From Ampelomyces quisqualis (Eukaryota > Ascomycota > Dothideomycetes > Pleosporales > Phaeosphaeriaceae): a DNA stretch of 64,000 nucleotides. Within the stretch, counting starts at the first letter, position 1, and every line of letters starts with the position of its first letter. Location of the stretch: the NCBI GenBank assembly GCA_018398575.1, contig JAGTXZ010000020.1, positions 2,666,001 to 2,730,000 on the forward strand, read 5' to 3'. Both the position numbers and the translations under genes were made by a program. This document shows, in pieces, positions 50,831 to 62,333 of this stretch. The notes under the pieces were generated by a model. The model was given only the letters and a program-made list of their open reading frames with translations, was not told the origin of the DNA and searched no databases.

Positions 50831-52243
50831 ATGGCAGCGTCAAACAGTATACCAGAAAACCAATCACCACCACAACACATCCAACACCACCCCACCTCCT
50901 TGCGGAATTGGTACAAGAAGATAAATTGGCTCAACACCACGCTCGTAATCATAATACCCCTTCTCGGCCTGTACTTGACACGCACCACGCCCCTCACCCG
51001 CCCAACACTCATCTGGTCCATTGTATACTACTTCCTGACCGCATTCGGCATCACCGGCGGCTATCATCGACTATGGAGCCACAGATGTTACTCGGCGCGC
51101 CTTCCGCTCCGCATACTCCTCGCGTTCACCGGCGCAGGGGCGATCCAGGGGAGTATCAGATGGTGGAGCGCGAATCACCGCGCCCACCACCGGTGGACAG
51201 ACACGATGAAAGATCCATACAGCGTCATGCGCGGCCTCTTGTTCTCGCATATAGGCTGGCTGGTTCTCAACTCCGATCCGAAAATCAAGGGCCGTACAGA
51301 CGTTGGTGATCTCGACAGCGATGCGGTTGTTGTGTGGCAGCACAGGAATTACGGAAAGTGCTTGTTGTTTGCGGCATGGGTGTTTCCGATGATGGTTGCT
51401 GGGCTGGGTTGGGGGGATTGGTGGGGAGGGCTAGTGTACGCTGGCGTTATGCGTGCGTGTTTTGTGCAACAAGCTACATTTTGCGTGAACAGTCTTGCGC
51501 ATTGGATTGGCGAGCAGCCATTTGATGAACGGAGGAGTCCTCGAGACCACATGTTGACGGCGTTGGTGACGATGGGAGAAGGATATCATAATTTCCACCA
51601 CGAGTTTCCTAGCGACTACCGTAAGTCCCAAACCCCCTTGTCTTCATCCCACTTCCGTTGATCTGGAGTTGACTGTGTTGACGATGATGACACAGGCAAC
51701 GCAATAACCTGGTACCAATACGATCCCACAAAATGGCTCATCTACCTCTTCTCCCTCCCCCCCTTCTTTCAAGCACACTCACTCAAGACATTTCGCTCCA
51801 ACGAAATTGAAAAAGGCCGCCTCCAACAGCAACAAAAAGCCCTCGATAAGAAGCGCCAGACACTCGACTGGGGCCTTGCATTGTCCCAACTGCCCGTCAT
51901 CGATTGGGACGATTTCAAAGCGCGCTGCAATGACGACGGCGAGATGCTGGTCGCTGTAGCGGGCGTGATCCATGATGTGAGCTTGTTTGTGAGCGAGCAC
52001 CCGGGTGGAAAGATGTTGATCAAGAGCGCGATTGGGAAGGATGCGACGGGCGTGTTTAACGGGGGTGTGTATGAGCATAGTAACGCGGCACATAATTTGC
52101 TGTCAACGATGAGGGTCGGGGTTTTGAGGGGTGGGCAGGAGGTGGAGGTGTGGAAGAAGCAGAGGACGGAGGCGATGAAGGGGAATTGGATGCAGCAGGT
52201 CACAAGGGTGGAAAAATTGGTTGAGGGAGCGGTCGCTGCATAG
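50831..52243 (+). CDS. Acyl-CoA Delta9 desaturase with C-terminal cytochrome b5 domain
   Basis: This ER membrane enzyme makes oleoyl- and palmitoleoyl-CoA; it is of the OLE1 type. Two exons, 50831-51620 and 51696-52243, are joined at a phase-1 intron (GTAAGT donor), 445 residues. The three His boxes are complete: HRLWSH (about residue 80), HRAHHRWTD and HNFHHEFP. Hydrophobic membrane pairs flank them ([12 protein letters not shown] and [33 protein letters not shown]). The C-terminal fused cytochrome b5 has the haem motif [10 protein letters not shown] and later [11 protein letters not shown], and the second haem His is in this region. The start at 50831 has a good context (ATCATGGC); an upstream in-frame ATG at 50777 adds 18 residues. 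OLE1 is about 510 residues, so this is a slightly short member. Confidence 0.93.
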
Positions 52244-52458
52244 AACTTGTTTGAGAATAGAGCTATTGCCAACTCCATGAAGTTGTTTCTGATGAAGATC
52301 GTAGTGTCATACTACGGTAGTAAAGCTATGGGTTCTTGACACATCTTGCTTTGAGGCAGTTGAGACAGTTCAGCATCTTTGACTCATGCTCTTTGACTTG
52401 CAGAAAACCACGATAACGCCGTCCGCTATGCATCACAATCTTGCACTCACTTCCTCTC

Positions 52459-53515
52459 TCACACGACAAAACCCTGCTCATCCTTCCTCGGACCCAAACC
52501 CTGCCCAACACCATCCTTCAGCAGGTCCCAGTTCACGCCATCATGTCTCCGACCCCTTGTGCCAGTCTCGTTGGCAACTTCAGTCAACCGACCCATAGCA
52601 ACTTGGCGCATGAGGACGGTATCCTCGGCACCACGAAACGTTCTGCCTTTTCCCTCGGTCAAGAATTTCTCAATGAATTCCTCTTCATCGCTGCTGAATG
52701 GCAGGCTGACAAATTCCACCGCCTTGTCTTGTCGCGGGTAAACGTTTGTGTCGTCATGTGCCCATGCGCTGCGCTCGAGGATCTGCTCCATAAGAATTTC
52801 TAGGAGATGGTTGTGCTCGTGATCAGGTCGCTCGCGAATCCAGTAGTATGTCTCGGTGACGTTTCGGCCTGATAGATACTTTGCGAACTCGTCTCTGATC
52901 TTTGGATCTTCCAATGGCGGCTTCACGCAATTGTAGTAGGCGAGCGGAAGTATGTCGTCCTCTGTGCTCTTATGCACGCCCACGCTGCCGAGCTTGTCTC
53001 TACCCTTCATTAGGGTGAGCAGTATTTCATCTGGGAACGTCGGTATGATGCTGGGATGCGTCAAGTGCTCAACTGCCGTTCTGAACTCAATGTGATCCAG
53101 CGACCAAAGTCCCTCGATGAACGTCCAAAACCGCTTTTCGAGATGTACATGGCGCGCAAAGCCGGTCGCCAGATCAGTGGTTCCATGGTGTTGTGGTGCC
53201 AGGTCTTTTAGAAGATAGAAGATCAAGCAGTGCTTGTTGTGTAGCGACGTGTCGGCTGCTATGATACGCTCGTGTAGATCGTGGAGTTGCTGGGTGTTCC
53301 TGGGCGGATAGGCTCTTCGGCCGGCTGGGCATGTCAGTCTCGATCATGGTGAAAGATGAAGTCGGCATACACTGGATCTTGAGCATGGCTAGCAGCCTCT
53401 CAAAGAACGTCTTTCCGCCCAACGCATGTTGAAATTCTTGAATTTGCGACACAATACCATCGGAATACGTAACACCGTCGGGAAAAACCGCCTCGAAGTC
53501 TTCTATATCGAGCAT
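52459..53515 (-). CDS. ELYS-domain nucleoporin / nuclear pore assembly protein
   Basis: Two exons, 53515-53371 and 53324-52459, are joined at a phase-1 intron of 46 bp with a GTATGC donor, 336 residues. The start MLDIEDFEAVFPDGVTY is followed by a helical ELYS-like domain: FFERLLAMLKI, the splice-created AYPPRNTQQLHDLHERIIAA, CLIFYLLKDL, FARHVHLEKRFWTFIEGLWS, AVEHLTHPSIIP and LAYYNCVKPPLEDPKIRDEF. In fungi these short ELYS proteins attach to the Y complex of the pore, the same complex as NUP37 in this window. The C-terminal part is polar and probably disordered. A reading frame extends upstream of the ATG to 53716 but is Ser/Thr/His-rich and likely 5' UTR. Confidence 0.8.
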
Positions 53516-53967
53516 TGCGATTGCAGTGGAGGTGTCAAGGACGAATCGATGTGGGGTGGGGTGCTGATCTCGTAAAGCCGGGGTCGACGTGTTTTGGTTG
53601 AGCACGGTCGCGCTGTCATGTGAATGTCTTGTGTTAGTGGCTTGGCGTGCTTTTGATGTACTCGCATAATGCGACTTGTGGAATTGTAAGCATACCTTGT
53701 GAGTGAATCTTCGCAAACCAAAGGAGCATTTGCTTCATCGTGTTATTTTCTGCAAATTGAGTTGACTGCTCAAACTGTTATACATGCGCAGACTATCAAG
53801 TATGTGCTGGTATCATTACAGAATTTTGCCAATGATGCTTCCAAAGCACATCCAAGTCTCGCCCAGACGCCGTGCTATGCAATCCCAAATAGTGATGATC
53901 GTCCTCTATACATGTTGTGTATGAACCAACGCTTCGTCCACCACGAATTTTGCCTCAGCCAACATGG
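53516..53967. other. Intergenic: ELYS upstream region and MTM1 3' UTR
   Basis: No supported gene. Both flanking genes are on the minus strand. Confidence 0.4.
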
Positions 53968-55329
53968 CTAAGTTCTCTCTCGCTCTTTTCGTTCATTCAT
54001 GTCGCTCGCCATCTTTTTGCCGATTTCGTAGCAACTGATCATGATGGCACACGCCGGTGCAATCTTGAGACACCTGGCGCCCCAGCCTTTGAAGAGACCC
54101 GAGGCACCTTGCTCCCGGTAGATGTGGGCTAGGAAACGGGGCATTGGTTGTTCTTCCGGCCTGAGTGCTTTTGTGGCATCTTTTGCGGCGTCTCGTGCGT
54201 GTTGGTAGACTTGTTGTCTGGTCTTACCGACGTCGAACGGGGTGGTTACAAAGGCAGCAACGGCCCCGGAAGCAGCGCCGGCGACGAAGCTGTCCACGAT
54301 CGTGTCCTTGCGATTCTCTCGACTCCTCGATCGGCTGCGTCTTTGTACCCTTTCATCCCCTCGGCCGACGCGGAATTCGAACCCGTCGTTTCTTGCTTCT
54401 GCTCGTCCTCGAATGTCAATGAGCTGATTTCGGGTTGCTTCGTAGCCCCACCAGTAAATGGCCGAGAACGGTACGTCTCGCCAAAGCGTCAAAGTGAGAC
54501 CTCGCCAAAGACTGAAGATGCCCTCACTTGACACCATTCCCCGCAGACCGTCCATGGTCTCGCGAAAGTGCCCAGCAGCTGTGGCTGTATGATTCGCTGC
54601 CTGGATTCGTGTACGGAACATCTCGATGGGACTGACAACGACAGCAGCCAGTACTCGTGCAGTGGCGCCGGCCATGAGGGGAATATATGCGTCGGACACG
54701 GTTCGTCGTAGAGGCGATCGTTGGGCTGTGCGCAGCCAGTCGTAGCCGGCGAAATAGATGACGTTCGCAGGGACCGCCATGACCAAGGTTGGCGACAAGC
54801 CTCTCCACAGCGTTCGCGGGCCTTCGTTCTGTGCGATTTTTCTGATTCCATCCCATGTGCTGTTTATCGTCCTCCGCTCCACCTCCTCTACTGCACATGC
54901 GATGCCGGCAGGGTTCAGTGGCGACATGGTCGGTCCCACCACGCAATACGGCGTCTTGTTGTTCATCCAGAAGACTTCTCTACAGCATGCCGAGATGCCC
55001 ATGTTCGGTGGGAGGTCGCGGAACTGTGTGAGCGTGGCGCCATTGAAGACGCGTGGTTGTGAGGACGAGGTGGTTGGAGCCATTTCTTGGGACTGCAGGC
55101 GTACTCTGACGACATCGAGCGGCGTTACTGTTCCAGTCAGCACTGTATGCGTTGCTGCGCGGGGAGGCGAAGCTAGTCTTTGCTCACGGACATGGGCACA
55201 AAGTCACGTACCTAGCAACGAAGTCAAAATACTCCCCGAAACAGCCGACATCATCTTCTGTCCAAGCGATACCTCGCCCAGACCCGCCATCTTGCCCGCA
55301 TCCTCGGCTCTTGGCGTGGCTGCGGCCAT
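53968..55329 (-). CDS. MTM1: Mitochondrial carrier MTM1 (SLC25A39/40 type)
   Basis: This inner-membrane carrier is linked to mitochondrial glutathione import and, in yeast, to manganese loading of SOD2. Two exons, 55329-55212 and 55142-53968, are joined at a phase-1 intron, 430 residues. Three carrier repeats are visible: the first has SILTSLLVLTGTVTPLDVVRVRL, a PxDxxRxR signature in which the splice supplies the leading segment; the second VVVSPIEMFRTRIQA; the third FVTTPFDVGKTRQQVYQ. The GxxxG-type partner motifs are NEGPRTLWRGLSPTLVMAVP, SEGIFSLWRGLTLTLWRDVP and EQGASGLFKGWGARCLKIAP. A Cys-containing insertion with ISACCREVFW in repeat one is typical of this subfamily. An Arg/Ser-rich RSRSRSREN insertion precedes the third repeat. 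Confidence 0.92.
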
Positions 55330-55656
55330 GCTGCGCTTCTGCAGGAGCGCGGGGTGTATCACCTCGAATCGGTGCGAGGCGCGTCGTGTGTATCCCAGGG
55401 GCGCCAAAAGGGCGGGGTTCGCATCGTCCTGGTGGCGTGAAAGAGTGGTGACGACGGCGACGGCCCTGCTCGACAAACTACAAATCTTTAGCGGCATCGG
55501 TGTGCGAGGGCGTGCCCATTGGCCACACGGCATGAGGCGTGCGTCATCGTTTGTGGCTCCAAGTCTCCGACTCACGTGCATGCACGCTTCACGCGGTCGA
55601 ATTAGACTAGACCGACACCGACACCTGCATTGTTAGTAGCCTCTGCTGCCGCAACC
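55330..55656. promoter_or_regulatory. Divergent promoter region MTM1/POF7
   Basis: This 327-bp segment lies between divergent starts. It includes CACGTGCATGCA at about 55574-55585, an E-box-like CACGTG within a partly palindromic stretch. Whether it is bound is unknown. Confidence 0.4.
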
Positions 55657-57345
55657 ATGGACCCTCATGACCAACAGACCAACAATGCCGAAGCTGAGCT
55701 CGCGAGTTTCCGCCAAAAATGGAGGGAAGAGGTCACCGCGAGAAGCCAGGGCAAGGCGCCCGCAGCGTCGGGCTCCTCGTCGGACAAGGCCCGGCCAAGC
55801 CGAAGTACTGCGCCCGTCGCCGCCACTTCGACCCATGCGCGACAGCGCAGTGTAGACGACGATGATCAAGTGACGCCCCACGTCGACCAGAGTCTTGGGG
55901 AGAAGCAACATGGTCGGAGGCTGGATGAAACCAGTGCCGAGACTGCTGCGACACTCGCCAGGAACCAAGAACCGACTTCTGCTCTCGAACACTACGAAAA
56001 AGCTGTAGAAAAAGAGAGCGAAGGAAGGTTGGGAGACAGTTTGAGTTTGTATAGAAAAGCTTTCAAGGTCAGCAAGTCTGTATTGACCACCACAACCATG
56101 TCTGAACACATGTAGCTCGACGATACGGTTGATAAGATATACAAGGCGAAGCATTTCCCGCCATCTTACTTCAAGGCGCAAAGCAAGAAGAATCGAGATC
56201 CATCCGTATCTACATCCATAGCACCGGCGCCAGCACCGAAGCCTCAGAACCCTAATCCTTCCAACGCCTCGGCCACCGTGCCCAACACCGCCCACCACTC
56301 GCTACATGGTCTCTCAACCACTCTAGCAAACCTCATCAGCGACTTCACCACTCTCTCCATCCAAGGCGAGCCTCCACCAACCGATCTTTCCCCGGCGCCA
56401 CCATGTCCCATCGCCAGCGTCCCAGAGGAAATCATTGTGGAAATTCTCGAGCAAGTTGCCATCCGCGATGTAGCATCCTTTGTGCGTCTCGCCCAGGTAT
56501 GCAAACGCCTCGCATACCTCGTCACAACTGAAGATCGCGTCTGGAAACGTCTCGCCCTCGGCCATGAATACGGTTTCGCAGCCATGCACTACTCGTGGAC
56601 ATGTCAAGTCGACGGCTTACCGCTCGGCGATGACGACGAAGGCGGTATAATCCTGGGGACCGACACGCCTCCAGACTGCGAAGACAAGCCCACTCCTTCA
56701 CCACTAGCACTCACACCATTCCTCGTTCCCTCCCCATACCCAACCTACCGCGCCCTCTTCCAACGCCGCCCGCGCATAAGATTCAACGGCTGCTACATCA
56801 GCACAGTAAATTACACCCGCGCAGGCCAAGCATCACCCACATCCGTAACCTGGAACTCGCCCATCCACATCGTCACGTACTACCGCTACCTGCGCTTCCT
56901 GCGCGACGGAACATGCATCTCTTTGCTCACCACCTCGGAGCCCTCCGACGTCGTGCCCTACCTGTCCATCGAACACATGCACAAACACCACGGCGCCCTG
57001 CCCAGCGCCCCAATCAAAGACGCGCTACTAGGCCGCTGGCGACTGACCGGCCCGGAATCCCTGAATGACGACGACGATGACGCAGAAAAAGAAGGAAACC
57101 TCGTTGTTGAAACGGCCGGCGCGACGCCAAAGTACTTGTATAAAATGCTTCTCGGGCTCGGCACAGCGGGCAAAGGGGCGAAGAATAACAAATTGAATTG
57201 GCATGGGTACTGGAGTTACAATCGGTTGACGGACGATTGGGGAGAGTTTGGACTGAAGAATGATCGTGCGTTTTATTGGAGTCGGGTGAGGAGCTACGGT
57301 ATGAGTTGGAATGAGAAGGGCACAAAGGTAGGCACGTCACGTTAA
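55657..57345 (+). CDS. F-box protein of the Pof7/FBXO9/Hrt3 family
   Basis: This is a substrate adaptor of SCF ubiquitin ligases. Two exons, 55657-56067 and 56116-57345, are joined at a phase-0 intron (GTCAGC donor), 546 residues. The N-terminus has a helical TPR/MIT-like unit, ALEHYEKAVEKESEGRLGDS then LSLYRKAFKLDDTVDKIYK, characteristic of FBXO9. A Pro/Ala linker precedes the F-box IASVPEEIIVEILEQVAIRD followed by SFVRLAQVCKRLAYLV. The C-terminal region has the family blocks PYPTYRALFQRRPRIRFNGC, YRYLRFLRDGTCISLLTTSE and GRWRLTGPE, and ends FGLKNDRAFYWSRVRSYG. The last codons (KVGTSR) read into what may be an intron starting GTAGGC at 57327, so the exact C-terminus is uncertain. Confidence 0.9.
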
Positions 57346-57486
57346 ATGCCTCAATGAGCAAAGCTGTTGAAACTTGAGCGCTTCTTCATTTGTTCTTCTT
57401 TTAGGCATTATCGTGGACATGGCGTAATGCGACGTCAGCGTCCATGTCTTTGGTCATCATCTTGGTCCGTTCTTTCCCTTGGTCAT

Positions 57487-59320
57487 CTACCGCCTGGGCA
57501 TACCCCTGCCGCGACCGCGCATGCCCAATGCCCTTTGCGCTGCACCTGGTGGGAGCGGTCTGTTGGGTGCCTGTGCTTGTTGCGACTCTTGATTCTCTGT
57601 TGGTTTGTTAGCAAGTTGCTGCGTTTAACATTTAGGTCGAAGGGGAAACATACTGATGGTCTCGTCAACGCTCAGGATCAAGCAAGCTGCTTCCGTCGCG
57701 GCTTGCAGAGCGTTGACCTTGACTAGACTCGGCTCCCACACGAACTTCTCCATGTTGTTCGCGATGCTCTCAGTGGTAAAGTCGACACCAGCCCAGATGT
57801 TGCCCTTCTTGTGCTCCACGCGCAGCCTGTTGAGGATGTCGGTTGCATCAACACCAGCGTTGTCGCACAATTGCCTGGGAATGACCTCCAACGCCTTGGC
57901 AAACGCTTTGATAATGGGTTGTTGCTTGTGAGGGATATTACTGTCGGCGTAATAGTGTAGATATGACGAGATTTCCATTTCAACGGCACCACCTCCAGCC
58001 ACAATGTTGCGGTTCTTGATCGCACGCTTGACGATCATAATGGCATCGTGTAAGCTTCGCTCGACCTCGGCGATGAACTGCTCTGCGCCACCACGGAGGA
58101 CCAATGTGCAAGTCTTGGCCTCAGGACAGCCCTCGAAGAAGTTGAAGCGCTCACCACCAATCTGTCTCTCGTCGAAGGTCTCGCAGGTTCCGAGGTGCTT
58201 GGCCTGGATGTCGGTGCAGGTTGACTGCACACTGGCGCCAGTGGCTCGGCACACGCGGTCGAGGTCATCTGCTGCTACGCGTCCGGCGCAGAAGACGTCG
58301 CGGTCTGCAAAAAATTGTGTCGCCAAATCTCCAATAGGTAGTTTGCTCAGCACAATCTTGGCGCCAGTCTTGTACAGTGCTTCCATTTTGTTGTAAATGA
58401 TTTGCCACTCCGCGTCTACGATGGCTTGGTATTCTGAAACCTGTTCGACGCGTACTTCGGCGTTGTCTTTTTCGCTCTTGAGTTCGAGTTCGACGTTGAG
58501 GCATACAATCTTGGGGTTCTTGAACGACTTTGGCTGCTGCTCGAAACCGGCGTACGAGAAGGTCTTCTTGAAGGCGACACCGTTGACAAACAACGAGTCC
58601 TGGAGCGCGCCACCAGTGATCTTCTTGACACCAATCAGCCGCTCGTTCAGTTCATCCTGGTCTAGAGACAGCACGGCGTCGACGACCATCTTGGTGAAGA
58701 ATTTGGAGTTTCGGTGGATAAGTTTGCTGCTCATGGCGGTGGCTGCGAGCTTCTGGAGCGTGTCCCTCTGGTTGCCCTCGGCTGTGTCAACGGCGATGTC
58801 CATGATCTTGTTTACGGCCAGGTTCGACGCTCTCCGCAGGCCCTTGATGATGGTCTGGCTGCTTACTCCCTGCTCGACAAAGTCTTGTATCTCCTTGAGT
58901 ATCTCGCCAGCAAGCACCACGACAGATGTCGTGCCGTCGCCCACTTCGGCGTCTTGCGAACGGGCGATGTCAGTCAGGATGCGGGCGGCGGGGTGCACGA
59001 TGTCGAGCAGCTGCAGTCATCAGATATTGCTCTTGCTTAGTCACTCAAGGCTCATGTACCTTCATGACTGTGGCGCCGTCGTTGGTGATGGTCTGCTTTC
59101 CATTCTCGTCCACCATGAGCAGATCACCGCCATAGGGGCCCAGCGTTCCCTTGATGGTCGACTGCACCGCGAGGCAGGCATTTATATTTGACAATACTTG
59201 GCCGCGCCCCTGTGACTGATCGGTGCCTACCAATGTTAGCTTCCATGCGTGCCGCAGCGCTTCGAGGCACCTACCCTCCCGCAGCACCACAATAGTGGGT
59301 GTTTGTCCGCCGAACGACAT
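57487..59320 (-). CDS. CCT7: T-complex protein 1 subunit eta (CCT7)
   Basis: This is one of eight subunits of the cytosolic chaperonin TRiC that folds actin and tubulin. Four exons: 59320-59275, 59226-59060, 59010-57654 and 57596-57487. Total 1680 nt, 559 residues, all phases agree. The start is [20 protein letters not shown]. Chaperonin motifs: [12 protein letters not shown], the ATPase signature [27 protein letters not shown], and [11 protein letters not shown] near residue 405. The eta-type tail, created by the last splice, is [20 protein letters not shown] and ends in GRGRGMPRR. Without that intron the frame would end a few residues after DETI. It is convergent with POF7. Confidence 0.96.
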
Positions 59321-59818
59321 GGCTGCTGACGGAAACTGGTCTGACTGCCGGAACAGAAGGAGCTGAATGCGGCAAGTCGAAACGGGCCTGGGAAGTCGCG
59401 CGGGGGGTATCGTGGAGCTATGGCGGCTGTGGTGTTGTCCCCCCGCCGACGCGCTCACAAAAATTACTAGCCAATACCTCACACGCGGCGCCACGTTCTT
59501 CCGACGCCAAGGCGCTACCGCCTCCGCGACCTTCTGCCACCCTTCCATTCTGCTTCCATGCATTGGTGACACCATAACGTTCTCGCCAATACCCTAACTC
59601 GCCGTCATCTCGTCAGGCTTCTGGTAGCCTGCAGCGGCCGTATCCTATGGTGGTGTATCCTCCGATGCCATAAACGCAAAATAAGCGCCCTCGTGACCTC
59701 GACCCGCACCACATGCATGCGTGTCAAGCCCGGAGCATATCTACTGTCTTAGAGCTATCGCAAACTTCGTCTTGGTGCCAATTGTGTATTTACCGGTCAT
59801 CTCTGTCTATTCGACATC
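59321..59818. promoter_or_regulatory. Divergent region between CCT7 and a 2EXR gene
   Basis: This 498-bp segment has no supported gene. The part next to CCT7 is GC-rich with ACGCGGCGCCACGTTCTTCC; CCT promoters often respond to heat shock, but no clean nGAAn array is visible. Confidence 0.35.
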
Positions 59819-60467
59819 ATGGCGGTGATGACTTTTGCTAAGAAGGTGAGTCGTTGGGTCTCTCACCACTCTCCAGAGCTCTTGTTTAATAACAGGTCAG
59901 ATGACAACGACTTCGAGAGTGTATACAGACGAGATATATCTGCACAAGAGAGAGAGATTTTCAAGAGATTCTGTCGACAAACAAATCTCCATACCGGAGA
60001 CCATCACCGCACTAGACAGCTATCCACCCCTACTACGAATCCCCTCGGAAATACGTCGCGAAATCTTCCGCTATGTACTACCATCTTCCACCAAGCGCTT
60101 TCTTCTGTACACTGGTTGCGACTCCACCGTCATCAGCAAAAAGTGGAACAAGAAATGTCGACCGCACCCAGACAAGGACCGGACGCTCGACGTACTGCGC
60201 ACCAATCGGCTCATTTACCACGAATGTCTGTCTGTGCTGTACTCGGAGAACTTGATCCACTTTTACGCTTTCAGCTACCTGCCTGTGTTAGACTTCATAA
60301 GGCACCTGAGTCCTGAAGCGAAGAATCTAGTCCGCAAAGTAAGATTCACGCCTTTGACGGACAAGCAAGATGACCCACCATCTACACATGATCGATTCTT
60401 CACCGTCATTCACGATTCATTACCTGGGCTTAGCGAACTTCAGGCTGATCCTGTGGTCTTCTTCTAG
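59819..60467 (+). CDS. 2EXR/F-box-like domain protein of unknown function
   Basis: Exons 59819-59845 and 59901-60467 are joined at a phase-0 intron (GTGAGT donor, acceptor GGTCAG), 197 residues. The recognisable block is YPPLLRIPSEIRREIFRYVL followed by LDVLRTNRLIYHECLSVLYS and ENLIHFYAF, the pattern of the large 2EXR family of fungal proteins, which resemble degenerate F-box domains. It ends shortly after the domain (ELQADPVVFF) and is shorter than most members. Substrate or partner is unknown. The tiny first exon is inferred and a start at 59901 is equally possible. Confidence 0.55.
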
Positions 60468-60644
60468 CATGTTTGAGCGAGGTTAGCGCCTAGATCTCTT
60501 TTCTCTTCATTCTTTCCTTGGAGCTTGAGCCAAGTTAGGGTCATTATGTTGTCATGCTCGTTGCGCAGATATTGAAATTCCGTTGGTACATGAACAATCT
60601 CACCTCCTTTAGGAGGAGAAAAGGCTTGTAAGCCAATCCACGCT

Positions 60645-62215
60645 ATGCTTCCCGACCTCTTCCACGTTACTATTGATGATTCTCATTTCTACACCCTTTC
60701 CAAGCGAACTACAAATGAACTACTACAACAAGTGCGGTCTCGTACCTAGCAATGTCGCCGTCTGGCTGATAAAGGAAGCAACGAAGAAATTGAACACTAT
60801 CGTCACCAACCTCAACGACTGTGCGACTTCTAGCATCCCACAACGGCGCTCTGGCGACATGTGAGTATTTTCATCGCTGACAGTGGCCGTGGCCTCGCCT
60901 CGGCCACGACGGTAGAGGCAAAGCTAACAGCATTGTCTGTACTGTCTCCAGATGTTCCCAACAATATTAACGAGACACAAGCAAATTATCGCGAGCGCGC
61001 GAATACTCTCGAAGCTCGGGCCTGGGACTTTAAAAAAGTTGCTAATGATGACATGTGGAACATATGTGAGAAAAGGTCAACGTCTCAAGTGCCTCATGGA
61101 AGCACCGGATAAGGGCGCAGGGTGGCTTGCGTGGTCTGGGGATCTAACAGGTTTGTGTGTGCAAGAGATTTCCAAAGTCATAGTCACTAACATGTGTGCA
61201 AAGATGCCCTCCACAAGTGGTACTGGCACGAGAGCTCAGTGAATCAAGACCGTGATTGCGACTGGGAGACACAACGATTGAGAGCAGCCTTTGAAGGTTT
61301 CGGGCTCAACGCAAAACACAGTAATCCCCCCGCAAATGGCGATAATACTTGCTACAGAATCGAGCACGTTGATGAAGCAAAGACCAATGACAAGGACAAT
61401 CCCAAACAGATACCTGAGCAGATATATACGGCAGATGGCAAAGAGTACACGGTGATTATCGTGCGTCGATTCCATGAGATATTTGGTTAACATAAAGAAC
61501 AGGCTACTGGTGCACTCTACTGGTTCGCTCTCAACCAGAAAGGCGGAGGTACACTACTCGGCTTCCCTTGACCACAAATGAGCAGCTAACCTTCCCAGCC
61601 ACAATCGGCCAAAATCTCGAAAATCCCGTCGGTGCCACAAAATGGAACTGGGAATCCCCAGCAACACCCGCCCAACTCCCCGACCTCCGCTTCTGCTCCG
61701 ACATCTACTGGGCCTACTGGTGCCGCAACAATCCCAATGTCGAAAATCTCCGCATCTACGGCGCCCACAACGTCGTCAACGACGAAGCCGCTGCCCTCGC
61801 CGTCCGAGCACTTACAAAGAGCGGGCATGAGCGAATTACGCCTTAGCCTGGAGTTTCGTTCGACATCAGCGGCCCCCAGGGTCAAGCGCTGATTGGGTCG
61901 CCGATTGGGTCGACGATTGCGCACATGCTCATAGGACATAAAGCTGACCTGGGGATCAAGTGGATTAGACAGGTGGAGGTGTTTACGAATGATGCGAGGC
62001 CGTATGTGGTTGTGCCGAAGTACATGGAGATGCATGTGTTCTTTCATATTGAGGATGTTCCGGTCGAGGAACTTGTAGACCCCGAGAAAGAGAAAGAGGG
62101 GGACAAAAAGACGGGAGCGGTGGAGATAGAAATGGGCATGAGAGTTCATTCGAGGATGGTGCATGTGCGGAGTCAAGGGGGGAATGTTCTGCGTGAGCAT
62201 TTCTTTAGAGTATGA
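60645..62215 (+). CDS. Orphan multi-exon gene with a possible internal stop, function unknown
   Basis: Phase-consistent exons can be drawn from the ATG at 60645: 60645-60738, about 60837-60862, 60953-61062, 61204-61450, about 61502-61550, then from 61601. The coding-like blocks include ETQANYRERANTLEARAWDF, LHKWYWHESSVNQDRDCDWE, ATGALYWFALNQKGG, IGQNLENPVGATKWNWESPA, DIYWAYWCRNNPNVENLRIY and NDEAAALAVRAL. At 61844-61846 an in-frame TAG interrupts the frame, which then continues without shift as PGVSFDISGPQGQALIGSPI and KWIRQVEVFTNDARPYVVVP to TGA at 62215. A 45-bp intron GTCCGA...CCTTAG in phase 0 could remove the stop, but its donor is poor; otherwise the gene is a nonsense pseudogene. No family is recognised and the 5' exons are uncertain. 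Confidence 0.5.
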
Positions 62216-62333
62216 TGGCTAAGAGTGGCACGGTTTGGGAGATGTGGTCTTGATTAGATGTCGTACCGGTAATGCATGAAGCTATACTGTCGTCTGATAT
62301 ATCCCCAATGTCCAGGCCTCAACCATTATCAAC

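Noticed and set aside
54758..55636. Plus-strand frame of 292 codons
   Set aside because: Antisense to MTM1 and its intron; no family features.
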